From JAPWJZ01 sp035626855 (GTDB taxonomy: Bacteria > Pseudomonadota > Alphaproteobacteria > Micavibrionales > UBA2020): a stretch of DNA of 8,694 nt. The stretch spans positions 1 to 8,694 of the forward strand of contig DASPMW010000009.1 of assembly GCA_035626855.1 (NCBI GenBank), written 5' to 3'. The translations under genes were made by a program, and so were the position numbers. This document shows, one piece after another, positions 1 through 6,100 of this stretch (the stretch's first letter is position 1; each line of letters starts with the position of its first letter). A model generated the notes under the pieces. That model was not told the DNA's origin and searched no databases. It was given only the letters and a program-made list of their open reading frames with translations.

Positions 1-224
1 GCCTCGACGACATCAACGTACAAAGCGAGGAGTCCGGAGATACCACCGTCGGTGCCGGAAAATACCTGAGCGACAAAGTCTATTTCGAGGTCGAATCCGG
101 TACCGGGCAGAAAAGCGGCGCGGCCAAGGTTCAGATCGAAGTCACGCCCAAGATAAAACTCGAGAGCAAAGTCGGGCAGGATTCACAAGCCGGGGGCGGC
201 ATTACTTTCGGCTGGGATTATTGA
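1..224 (+). CDS. tamB: TamB-like translocation and assembly module protein, C-terminal end (partial)
   Basis: Only the last 73 residues and the TGA stop (222-224) lie in the window; the reading frame is open from base 3. The visible segment carries the pattern typical of the TamB (DUF490) C-terminus: a Gly/Thr-rich stretch, then VGAGKYLSDKVYFEVESG, then alternating hydrophilic/hydrophobic beta strands (KVQIEVTPKIKLESKVG) and a final aromatic GWDY. In this family the protein is an inner-membrane-anchored, periplasm-spanning beta-helical protein that works with the outer-membrane protein TamA, or similar, in outer-membrane protein or lipid transport. The tamA partner would be expected upstream, outside the window. 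The gene converges on the RTX gene with 11 bp between stop codons and no obvious terminator between them. Identification rests on the recognisable C-terminal motif only, so the assignment is probable rather than certain. Confidence 0.75.
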   Translation, partial: LDDINVQSEESGDTTVGAGKYLSDKVYFEVESGTGQKSGAAKVQIEVTPKIKLESKVGQDSQAGGGITFGWDY

Positions 225-235
225 GGGGCTTTTCG

Positions 236-2362
236 CTAAACGAGGATACCGCCGCCCGGAAGTATCAGGTCGAATTCATCCGTTGCGCCGAGTCCGCAGG
301 CAGTCAACGTCGCCACCTGCACATAGCGCAAGCCTCCCACGGCGCCATCGGTATCGACCTTGATAATCGTATTCGCTCCTTGCTGCGATACTTGAAGGTA
401 GTTGTGGATGTCGCCACCCCATCCCGTCAGCAACTCCTGCAGGTCAAGCACGTCGCCTTCACTCAGGTTGAAATCGGTGATGGTATCCTTGCCCTCCGCG
501 GCCGAGGTGAAGATGAAACGGTCTGCCCCTCCTCCCCCGGAGAGTTTGTCGGTGCCAAGCCCGCCCGCGAGGATATCATCCCCAAGTCCGCCCGAGATGG
601 TGTCATTTCCGGCAAACCCCGTCAGTGAATTGGCGCCATCGTTGCCGAACATGATATTATTTCCGGCATTGCCTTGGCCGTGGAGGCCCAGCGAACCGGT
701 AAAAACGAGCAATTCGAGGCCTACGCCGAGCACGACGTCGAAGGCTGCTGTGTGGATCGTGTCGGTGCCGGTCGCGTCGATGACGATATCCCCTGCGTTG
801 TCGAGAATGTAGAGGTCATTGCCCGTCCCGCCGTTTAGGTAGTCCGCCCCAGCCCCGCCGTCGAGCGTGTCATTCCCGCTACTCCCCACAAGGCTGTCCG
901 ACCCGGCAAACCCGTTCAGAAGGTTCGCCTTGCCGTTGCCATTGAGCGTATTATCCAGCCCGTTGCCGCCGCCAAATGCCGCGGTTCCAGTCAATGTGAG
1001 GTTTTCCAATTCCGCGCCGAGTGTGTAGCCGACGGCTGATAAGACATGGTCTGTGCCTGCACCGCCGATGACCACATCTGTGATATCATCAACAACGAAG
1101 GTGTCATTGCCGCCATTGCCAATCAAGGTATCCGCGCCCTGCAGGCCGCTCAGGGTATTGTCGCCCTGATTTCCCGTCAGCACGTTGATCCCTGTGCCAC
1201 CGGTTCCGTCTATATTGGCGATGCCGGTAAGGAGCAGGTTCTCTACCCCGGTAACGAGCTTGAAGGTTACTGACGCCTGAATGATGTCGATACCGGAACC
1301 TGCCTGCGTTGTTTCCGTGATCTTGTCGCGCGCGTTGTCCACGATATAGGTATCGTTTCCCTGCCCGCCCTTCATCGTATCCGCCTCGCCCCCGCCATCG
1401 AGCGTATCCGCGCCGTCAAGTCCGGACAGGGCGTTTTTTCCGCTGTTGCCGGTGATAAAATTGTCCGCCGCATTGCCCGTTCCAGCGAATGCCCCGCTGC
1501 CCATTAAGGAAAGATTCTCCACATTGACAGCCAGCGTATAGCTGAGTGCGGCACGAGCCTCGTCCGTTCCCTCATTTAAACTTTCGACGATAACGTCGGT
1601 GACACTGTCGACAATGAAAATATCGTCGCCCTCGCCACCCGACATGGTATCCGCGCCGCTGCCGCCATCGAGCGTGTCATCGCCGCCAAGTCCATTGAGC
1701 GTGTCATTCCCGGCAAACCCGCTAATTGCATTGGCGTCCGCCGTGCCGGTCAGCATGTCATTGCCGGGCGTCGCCAGACCTGTTGTCACGCTTTGCACAA
1801 TGTATGCGGTGTTGTGCACAGTTGCATTGTCCGTGAAGCGCACTTCCTCAATCGAGTCCGTCGCGGCTGCGAAGAATCCCGCTGCGGTAATTTCGTCGCC
1901 GGCCCCGTATGCAATAATCAAATCGACCCCGGTGCCGTTCACTGAGCGCGAATAGTGGAGATCTTCCGGATCAAAGCCCGGACCGAATGTAATGACATCG
2001 AGCGAACCGGCAGTATCGATGACCAGGTCGGCGCCGCCATTTGCCGTGACGATGTAAAAATCAGATTCCGCTCCGCCCGCCAGCGTGTTGTTACCGTCAT
2101 TTCCTGCTAAAGTATTTTTGAGGCCATTGCCTGTTGCCGAAAGGTTACCAGCGCCCGTGAGCACAAGGTTCTCGACATCAGCGCCGAGAATGAAGCTGGC
2201 GGCGGCGCGGACAGTATCTATTCCTGCGCCCCCCGTGACCAAATCACCGGCCGCATCGACGATATAGGTATCATTACCGCCGCCGCCCGTCATGACGTCA
2301 GCTCCGCCGCCACCATCGAGCGTGTTGTCTCCGGAATTGCCAATGATCGTGTTATCGGGCAT
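236..2362 (-). CDS. RTX calcium-binding protein, C-terminal portion of frameshifted gene
   Basis: This 708-codon frame encodes most of the repeat region and the C-terminus of an RTX exoprotein. It holds many glycine/aspartate nonapeptide arrays (for example LDGGSGADTMSGGEGDD at about residues 231-247), which in this family bind Ca2+ and fold as a parallel beta-roll outside the cell. Arrays alternate with NDTYIVD and VENLxLTG...GTGN segments. Residues about 134-185 (DLHYSRSVNGTGVDLIIAYG ... SIEEVRFTD) resemble the haemolysin-type calcium-binding related domain (PF06594 type). The last ~100 residues (ADRFIFTSAAEGKDTITDF ... EGDVLDLQELL ...) match the C-terminal target domain used by type I secretion (VC_A0849 subclass). 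The ATG at 2360-2362 has no convincing ribosome-binding site and the first residues are mid-repeat, so this is the downstream part of the gene that begins near 3557-3578, not an independent gene. No secretion ABC transporter or adaptor gene lies beside it. Confidence 0.85.
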   Translation of the reverse strand: MPDNTIIGNSGDNTLDGGGGADVMTGGGGNDTYIVDAAGDLVTGGAGIDTVRAAASFILGADVENLVLTGAGNLSATGNGLKNTLAGNDGNNTLAGGAESDFYIVTANGGADLVIDTAGSLDVITFGPGFDPEDLHYSRSVNGTGVDLIIAYGAGDEITAAGFFAAATDSIEEVRFTDNATVHNTAYIVQSVTTGLATPGNDMLTGTADANAISGFAGNDTLNGLGGDDTLDGGSGADTMSGGEGDDIFIVDSVTDVIVESLNEGTDEARAALSYTLAVNVENLSLMGSGAFAGTGNAADNFITGNSGKNALSGLDGADTLDGGGEADTMKGGQGNDTYIVDNARDKITETTQAGSGIDIIQASVTFKLVTGVENLLLTGIANIDGTGGTGINVLTGNQGDNTLSGLQGADTLIGNGGNDTFVVDDITDVVIGGAGTDHVLSAVGYTLGAELENLTLTGTAAFGGGNGLDNTLNGNGKANLLNGFAGSDSLVGSSGNDTLDGGAGADYLNGGTGNDLYILDNAGDIVIDATGTDTIHTAAFDVVLGVGLELLVFTGSLGLHGQGNAGNNIMFGNDGANSLTGFAGNDTISGGLGDDILAGGLGTDKLSGGGGADRFIFTSAAEGKDTITDFNLSEGDVLDLQELLTGWGGDIHNYLQVSQQGANTIIKVDTDGAVGGLRYVQVATLTACGLGATDEFDLILPGGGILV

Positions 2363-2885
2363 TTCCGGTGCCGTTTACGGGCGCGCTGCCCGTCAGCAGA
2401 AGGTTTTCCTGGTTCGCGCCGAGGGTATAAGAGTAACCGGCCTTTACAGTATCTATGCCGGCGCCCGCCGAAACGACGTCACTTGCGCTGTCGACAATGT
2501 AGGTATCGTTGCCGCCACCGCCGATCAGCACATCGACACCGGCGCCACCATCCAGCGTGTTGCTGCCGCCATTACCGATCAGAGTATTGGCGCCGCTGTT
2601 TCCCGTTCCGGTCAGGTCGGCCGCGCCGGTGAGCACAAGGTTGTCGAGTCCGGACGCCAGGACATAATCGATGCTCGACCGGACGGTTTCAAAATCATCT
2701 CCTGCCGCAACGACGTCCCCGACATTATCGACGATATAGGTATCGTTTCCGCCGCCCCCGGTGAGCGTATCCGCGCCAGCGCCGCCATCAAGCGTATTGC
2801 TTCCGCTGTCCCCGGTTATTACGTCATTGCCTGCGAAACCGAACCAAGTGGTCGGCCCTGAAACATTTAGCGTATCGTTGCCGGA
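524..2885 (-). repeat. RTX modular repeat region encoding calcium-binding arrays
   Basis: The coding strand contains degenerate in-frame repeats. The unit is a pair of glycine-rich nonapeptide rows (xGNxGxNTLDGGxGADxLxGGxG), then NDTYIVD, a G-D-T linker, SYTLG, and VENLxLTGxAxxxGTGN. Numbered in the frame-corrected protein, ENL-type motifs fall near residues 311, 390, 468, 686, 778, 857 and 954. The basic period is about 79 residues, with one gap of 218 residues where the haemolysin-related insert sits. Repeats are conserved at protein level and diverged at DNA level, which suggests old duplications. They also produce long spurious open frames on the opposite strand. Confidence 0.8.
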
Positions 2886-3578
2886 GAACAGGAGCGTACT
2901 GTCTGCAGGACTAGCCTGAAAAAGCCAGCCGAGGTAAACTGCGTCTGCTACGGCCGCGCTGAGGTTCGGCGCATCGTAAAGGCCGGTCGCAGTGACACTG
3001 TTTACGCCCCCCGCGAGCCTTAGCGTCGTGTAGTCCCCCGCGCCCGAAGAAGCGTCAACGACCCCGGTCAGCGTAAGGGAAAAAATACCCACCGACACCT
3101 TTTCGCTTGTGATCGTCCCTGCAGAAAAGGAAAGGCCGCTATCCCCGCCATCAATATCGAGTCCCGTGCCTGTAATCGCCTGTGTGCCCAGATTGGTCAT
3201 GACCTCGACATAGGTCAGGGATTCAGGGCCCGTAAAATCCGACCCATCGAAGGGCATCGCGCCCTGAAGCGTAAGGTGGTCTGTGCGGTCGGTGATTGTC
3301 AAAGAGGAGATGCCCCAATCCCCTGCGCCAGTCTTGTTGCCAAGATTGGTGCCGCTCAGCGTCACGACGGCACCCGAAGCCAGCACGGCAGAGGCGGCGG
3401 TCGCCGACCCCGTGAGCGTCAGCCCTGGAAGTTCGCGTAAAAGTGCCTGGTAGTGTTCAGTGAAAAACAGGCTGGCACCTTCTTTTGCAAAACCCAAATT
3501 CTCAGAGGCAAAGGAGAATGCCAATGAAAGGTCGCCCGTGCTGGTGACGGTCGTCATCCTTGTTGCTCCATCAATCAT
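2352..3578 (-). CDS. RTX calcium-binding protein, N-terminal portion of frameshifted gene
   Basis: This 408-codon frame starts the RTX gene. There is no signal peptide, which fits type I secretion. Residues 1-230 form a beta-rich Ser/Thr/Gly domain that I do not recognise. Repeats begin near residue 232 (FSGNDTLNVSG) and continue as two complete modules: GSNTLDGGAGADTLTGGGG-NDTYIVD then LDNLVLTG, and the same again ending in QENLLLTGSAPVNGTGNA, where the frame hits TAA (2352-2354). The next frame continues the module exactly (DNTIIGNSGDNTLDGG), so the stop is produced by a one-base frameshift. Two starts are possible: ATG at 3578 (MIDGATRMTT) or ATG at 3557 (MTTVTSTGDL). The second has GGAG 8 nt upstream and is my preference. 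The upstream 133-bp gap to rtcB holds a weak promoter candidate. The intact product would be about 1,106-1,113 residues. Confidence 0.82.
   Translation of the reverse strand: MIDGATRMTTVTSTGDLSLAFSFASENLGFAKEGASLFFTEHYQALLRELPGLTLTGSATAASAVLASGAVVTLSGTNLGNKTGAGDWGISSLTITDRTDHLTLQGAMPFDGSDFTGPESLTYVEVMTNLGTQAITGTGLDIDGGDSGLSFSAGTITSEKVSVGIFSLTLTGVVDASSGAGDYTTLRLAGGVNSVTATGLYDAPNLSAAVADAVYLGWLFQASPADSTLLFSGNDTLNVSGPTTWFGFAGNDVITGDSGSNTLDGGAGADTLTGGGGNDTYIVDNVGDVVAAGDDFETVRSSIDYVLASGLDNLVLTGAADLTGTGNSGANTLIGNGGSNTLDGGAGVDVLIGGGGNDTYIVDSASDVVSAGAGIDTVKAGYSYTLGANQENLLLTGSAPVNGTGNAR
2357..2359 (-). other. Single-base frameshift site in the RTX gene
   Basis: On the coding strand the sequence reads GGA AAT GCC CGA TAA in the upstream frame and ATG CCC GAT AAC ACG in the downstream frame. 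Dropping one C from the CCC run gives GGA AAT GCC GAT AAC ACG, i.e. GTGNADNTIIGNSG, the expected junction seen in the sister modules (GTGNSGANTLIGN, GTGNAADNFITGN). The spacing between successive ENLxLTG motifs across the site would then be 78 residues, against 79 for the neighbouring modules. The position and size of the indel are therefore well determined. Whether it is a true mutation, phase variation or a base-calling error cannot be told from one sequence. Confidence 0.85.
3566..3569 (-). promoter_or_regulatory. Ribosome-binding site favouring the internal RTX start
   Basis: The coding strand reads GGAG, 8 nt before the ATG at 3555-3557. The farther ATG at 3576-3578 is preceded only by a weak GAG-type element. 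This supports initiation at MTTVTSTGDL, seven residues inside the longest frame. Both starts give the same secreted domains, so the choice does not alter function. Confidence 0.45.
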
Positions 3579-3648
3579 CTACCGGCTCTCGCGCATAAAC
3601 CGCCGGTATGGATTCGTACTTGCCTTACCGTCAGATTCGCGCGGCGGC

Positions 3649-3677
3649 AGAATACCACCGTATGCGCAGCTGCTCAA
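3649..3677 (-). promoter_or_regulatory. Possible sigma70-type promoter for the RTX gene
   Basis: On the minus strand TTGAGC (3672-3677) is followed after exactly 17 nt by TATTCT (3649-3654). Each hexamer matches four of six consensus bases, with ideal spacing. It lies about 70-100 bp upstream of the RTX start, in the gap behind rtcB. The -35 box overlaps the hairpin at 3669-3691. Match quality is modest, so this is a candidate only. Confidence 0.3.
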
Positions 3678-3691
3678 AAAAAGAGAGCAGC
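3669..3691 (-). terminator. Hairpin after rtcB with a U-rich loop (possible terminator or processing site)
   Basis: GCTGCTC (3669-3675) and GAGCAGC (3685-3691) form a perfect 7-bp stem around a 9-nt A-rich loop (U-rich in the minus-strand transcript). It begins about 20 nt after the rtcB stop. The T run sits in the loop rather than after the stem, so it is not a textbook intrinsic terminator. It could slow polymerase, protect the rtcB mRNA end, or have no role. Confidence 0.3.
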
Positions 3692-3711
3692 ATTTACATA
3701 ATTATGATTAA

Positions 3712-4923
3712 TCAGCCTTTTACACAGAGGATCTGCTTCAGGGTGGCGACGATTTCGACAAGATCCTCCTGGGAGCGCATAACGTCGTCGATGTTTTTAT
3801 ATGCCTGAGGAGATTCATCGATCACGCCGGCGTCTTTACGGCATTCGACGCCTGATGTGTCTTCGATATGCTGCGAGAGGCTGATGCGGCGCTTCGCCTC
3901 GTTGCGCGACATCACGCGGCCCGCGCCATGACTGCAGGAGCAGAAGCTTTCGGCGTTGCCTTTGCCACGAACGATGAAAGACTTTGCCCCCATGCTTCCC
4001 GGGATAATGCCAAGATCTGTTGTCCGCGCGCGTACGGCACCCTTGCGGGTGACGATCACGTTTTGCCCGAAATGTTCTTCACGTGAGATGTAATTGTGAT
4101 GGCAATTTACGGCTGTCTCGGTGACTTCCATTTGCGGAATATGCTTGCGGATGGCGCCAAGCGTGTTGTGCATCATGATGGCGCGGTTAAGATAGGCAAA
4201 CTCCTGCGCCATCTCGACCGCTTTCACATAATCATCGAAGAGATCGGTCCCCTCGACGAGATAGGCGAGGTCCCGATCGGGCAAATCAAGGGATTGCTTT
4301 TCGCACTCGCGCTGCGCGCGCTCGATGAAATAGGTGCCGATCCTGTTGCCCATGCCTCGGCTGCCGGAATGGAGCATCACCCACACATTTTGTTCGGTAT
4401 CGAGGCAAAGCTCGATGAAGTGATTGCCGCCGCCGAGCGTGCCGAGATGATTAACGGTATTCGCTGCCCGCGCGCCTGGATGCTTGCGGATAATCCTGTC
4501 ATAGCGCGCCTGGAACAACTCCTTCCAGCGCGCCCCCATGTATTCGGGCACGTCACGCCAGCTTCCGCGATCCCCTTTTCCGCCTTGATTGGTGCGCCCG
4601 TGCGGAACGGCTTTTTCAATCTCCGTCCTGATGTCGCGAAGATTCTCCGGCAGGTGCGACGCCGTAATATTCGTTTTTACGGCCATCATGCCGCAGCCGA
4701 TATCAACACCTACTGCGGCCGGGCATAGCGCCCCTTTCGTTGCGATGACCGACCCGACGGTCGCGCCGACGCCCCAATGGACGTCCGGCATTGCGGCGAC
4801 ATGATTCACGACAAAGGGCAAATTCGCGATATTCCGCAATTGTTTCAGAGCCTGATCCTCGATGCCGACATGGTCGACCCAAGCCTTGATCGGCACCCTC
4901 ACATTGTCATCGATATATTTCAT
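3712..4923 (-). CDS. rtcB: RtcB family RNA ligase (3'-phosphate / 5'-OH RNA-splicing ligase)
   Basis: The 403-residue product closely resembles E. coli RtcB (408 aa) along its whole length. RtcB joins RNA 2',3'-cyclic-phosphate or 3'-phosphate ends to 5'-OH ends in the cytoplasm, using GTP and Mn2+, through a guanylated histidine. Numbered from the chosen ATG, the visible active-site residues are D74 and C77 (GVDIGCGM), N167/H168 (GGGNHFIE), H185 (HSGSRG), the CHHNY motif near 273-277, and the guanylation histidine H332 (SCSHGAGR). MPDVHWG, GIIPGSMGAKSFIVRG and the C-terminal CVKG are also conserved. I choose ATG 4921-4923 because it has a strong GGAGG 5 nt upstream and begins MKYIDDNVRVPIKAW, aligning with the E. 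coli start. A longer frame from TTG at 4956 has no ribosome-binding site. No rtcA, rtcR or archease gene is adjacent. The gene is divergent from the epimerase gene. Confidence 0.97.
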   Translation of the reverse strand: MKYIDDNVRVPIKAWVDHVGIEDQALKQLRNIANLPFVVNHVAAMPDVHWGVGATVGSVIATKGALCPAAVGVDIGCGMMAVKTNITASHLPENLRDIRTEIEKAVPHGRTNQGGKGDRGSWRDVPEYMGARWKELFQARYDRIIRKHPGARAANTVNHLGTLGGGNHFIELCLDTEQNVWVMLHSGSRGMGNRIGTYFIERAQRECEKQSLDLPDRDLAYLVEGTDLFDDYVKAVEMAQEFAYLNRAIMMHNTLGAIRKHIPQMEVTETAVNCHHNYISREEHFGQNVIVTRKGAVRARTTDLGIIPGSMGAKSFIVRGKGNAESFCSCSHGAGRVMSRNEAKRRISLSQHIEDTSGVECRKDAGVIDESPQAYKNIDDVMRSQEDLVEIVATLKQILCVKG

Positions 4924-4928
4924 GGCTC

Positions 4929-4933
4929 CCTCC
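4929..4933 (-). promoter_or_regulatory. Ribosome-binding site fixing the rtcB start
   Basis: The minus strand reads GGAGG followed by GAGCC and then ATG (4921-4923), a near-ideal Shine-Dalgarno element with 5-nt spacing. It lies inside the longer TTG-initiated frame (from 4956) and argues that the extra 11 codons are not translated. Confidence 0.75.
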
Positions 4934-4949
4934 GAGAACGAGATGGCAT

Positions 4950-4978
4950 TTGACAAACTCGCGCGTAAATACTATGGT
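4950..4978 (+). promoter_or_regulatory. Sigma70-type promoter for the epimerase gene
   Basis: A perfect -35 box TTGACA (4950-4955) is followed by 17 nt and TATGGT (4973-4978), which matches four of six -10 bases. Transcription would begin near 4985, downstream of the ATG at 4981. The message would therefore use the ATG at 5008 with its ribosome-binding site. A GTAAAT direct repeat (4965-4970 and 4977-4982) flanks and overlaps the -10 box. The element lies in the 84-bp divergent region shared with rtcB, so a regulator bound here could affect both genes. Confidence 0.6.
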
Positions 4979-4997
4979 AAATGCCACTGTTTTTACT

Positions 4998-5002
4998 GGA
5001 AG
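4998..5002 (+). promoter_or_regulatory. Ribosome-binding site fixing the epimerase start
   Basis: GGAAG sits 5 nt before ATG 5008-5010. The alternative ATG at 4981 lies upstream of the predicted transcription start and has no Shine-Dalgarno element, so the nine extra residues MPLFLLEVI are probably not made. Confidence 0.6.
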
Positions 5003-5007
5003 TAATC

Positions 5008-5982
5008 ATGTCATCACAAATTTCCTCGATCCATTCCCCCGACCAACGCCTGACGCTCGAATTTAATGCGGCTGGCGACATCCTGCGGTTTTATGAGCGG
5101 TTGGAGGATGGCAGCGCGATCGATTATTTCCACCGGCCGGAGGGAAACCGGAACCCCCTTATGCATCCTTGGGCCAACCGGGTGGAGAAGGGCGAATTCA
5201 GCTTTGGCGGCGAAAAGCATGTGCTCCGCCCGCTTCACGGCGCGGAAAACAACGCGCTCCACGGCAACTGGACGAGCCCGTGGGTCGTGACCGAGAGCGG
5301 CGAAAACCGGGTTGTTCTCGATATCCAATGCGCAGCAGAGGACGGTATCAGCAATCCGGCCCGTAGGAGTCCGTACGAATACGATGCCCGCCAGGTGCTC
5401 ACCCTCACCAATGAAGGGCTTTCCGTCGAAATGGAAGTGACCAACCGTGGGGTCACCCTTCCATTTGGCCTCGGCCTTCACCCCTTCCTGCCGCGCCCGC
5501 AAGATACTGTTGTCAAAATGGCGGTCAGCAAGATGGAGAATACCCGCGCGGATATGATCCCCGATCCCGCCAATCCGGTTATCGACGCACCCGCGGAATG
5601 GACTCTTAGCGAGGGGTTCAATATTTCGAACAAGAACCTTTCCCCGGCTGCGCGGGGCTTTAACCATGCGGATCTCATGGATAACAGCTTTCCGGGCGTG
5701 GATCCTGACAAGGGCGCGACGGTAACCTGGCCGAGTTTCGGCGCCGAAGGCCGTGAAATGACGGTGACGGCGAGCGAAAACTGCACCTTCGGCGTTATTT
5801 TCGTCCCCGGTGCCGCAAATGACGCGCCCGCCGGCCAGCAGAGCTTTTTCTGCCTCGAACTCACCACAAACGGCATCAATATGCACAACCGCCCGGCTGG
5901 CGAAGCGGGCGGCACAGTGCTGGAAAAGGGCCAGATGCTGAAGGCCAGCACCACTTATTCTATCCGCAAACTTGGCAGGTAA
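5008..5982 (+). CDS. Aldose 1-epimerase family protein (galactose-mutarotase fold)
   Basis: The 324-residue protein has the length and motif order of the aldose 1-epimerase / galactose mutarotase family, beta-sandwich enzymes that interconvert alpha and beta anomers of free sugars in the cytoplasm. Numbered from ATG 5008, it shows NPLMHPWANRVEKGEF (N58, R59) and NALHGNW (H85). YEYDARQVLTLTNEGLSVEMEVTN leads into LPFGLGLHPFLPR (H158), and DNSF (D225) follows. CLELTTNGINMHNRP near the C-terminus supplies the likely catalytic glutamate E284. The HPF histidine and this late glutamate are the acid/base pair expected for the family. There is no signal peptide. The sugar substrate cannot be told: no kinase, transporter or sugar operon flanks it, so a housekeeping mutarotase or a divergent hexose-6-phosphate-type epimerase are both possible. 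It is transcribed away from rtcB from its own promoter. Confidence 0.88.
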   Translation: MSSQISSIHSPDQRLTLEFNAAGDILRFYERLEDGSAIDYFHRPEGNRNPLMHPWANRVEKGEFSFGGEKHVLRPLHGAENNALHGNWTSPWVVTESGENRVVLDIQCAAEDGISNPARRSPYEYDARQVLTLTNEGLSVEMEVTNRGVTLPFGLGLHPFLPRPQDTVVKMAVSKMENTRADMIPDPANPVIDAPAEWTLSEGFNISNKNLSPAARGFNHADLMDNSFPGVDPDKGATVTWPSFGAEGREMTVTASENCTFGVIFVPGAANDAPAGQQSFFCLELTTNGINMHNRPAGEAGGTVLEKGQMLKASTTYSIRKLGR

Positions 5983-5988
5983 TAGGCA

Positions 5989-6055
5989 GGTACGGAAAGA
6001 CAAGCGGAACTTCATGCCCGTCAGCCGGTTTACGTAGTGCCTTTCCCGCCGTACC
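5989..6055. repeat. Bulged inverted repeat after the epimerase gene
   Basis: GGTACGGAAAG (5989-5999) pairs with CTTT (6041-6044) and CCGTACC (6049-6055), giving an 11-bp stem interrupted by a 4-nt bulge around a 41-nt loop. It starts 7 nt after the epimerase stop. No T run follows, so an intrinsic terminator is not well supported. It might be an mRNA 3'-end structure or an operator-like dyad upstream of the CheB-type gene. Confidence 0.3.
6006..6030 (+). promoter_or_regulatory. Possible EcfG-type (general stress) promoter ahead of the CheB gene
   Basis: GGAAC (6006-6010) is followed by 16 nt and GGTT (6027-6030). The alphaproteobacterial general-stress sigma factor EcfG recognises GGAAC-N16/17-CGTT, so this matches except for one base in the -10 element. 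It lies about 70 bp upstream of the CheB-type gene on the same strand, and no better sigma70 promoter is seen in that gap. A match of this length can occur by chance. Confidence 0.35.
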
Positions 6056-6086
6056 GGCATTTGCGCGACACGAGAGCGGCCACCTT

Positions 6087-6100
6087 AGGAGCCCGTCATT
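6087..6100 (+). promoter_or_regulatory. Shine-Dalgarno plus ATT start for the stand-alone CheB gene
   Basis: AGGAG (6087-6091), 6 nt of spacer and then ATT (6098-6100) form an ideally spaced initiation region except for the codon itself. The frame has a TAG stop at 6086-6088 and no ATG, GTG or TTG until GTG 6149. The GTG start would remove the catalytic serine motif, so ATT is the best-supported start in this sequence. Confidence 0.6.

Noticed and set aside
225..235. Bidirectional terminator between tamB and the RTX gene
   Set aside because: Only 11 bp separate the stop codons and no stem with a T run is visible.
221..2861. Several plus-strand open frames opposite the RTX gene
   Set aside because: They arise from the repetitive Gly/Asp/Thr codons of the RTX arrays; their translations are low-complexity Pro/Ser/Ala with no motif.
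524..2885. CRISPR or tandem DNA repeat array
   Set aside because: The repetition is at protein level (RTX modules). The DNA copies are degenerate and coding, without constant repeats or unique spacers.
4096..4728. 210-codon open frame on the plus strand inside rtcB
   Set aside because: Shadow of the highly conserved rtcB frame on the other strand.
4954..4956. TTG start giving an 11-residue longer RtcB
   Set aside because: It has no Shine-Dalgarno element, while the internal ATG has GGAGG at ideal spacing and matches the usual RtcB N-terminus.
5014..6060. 348-codon open frame on the minus strand
   Set aside because: Antisense to the epimerase gene, which has conserved family motifs, a promoter and a ribosome-binding site. 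The antisense protein is Arg/His-rich with no known motif.
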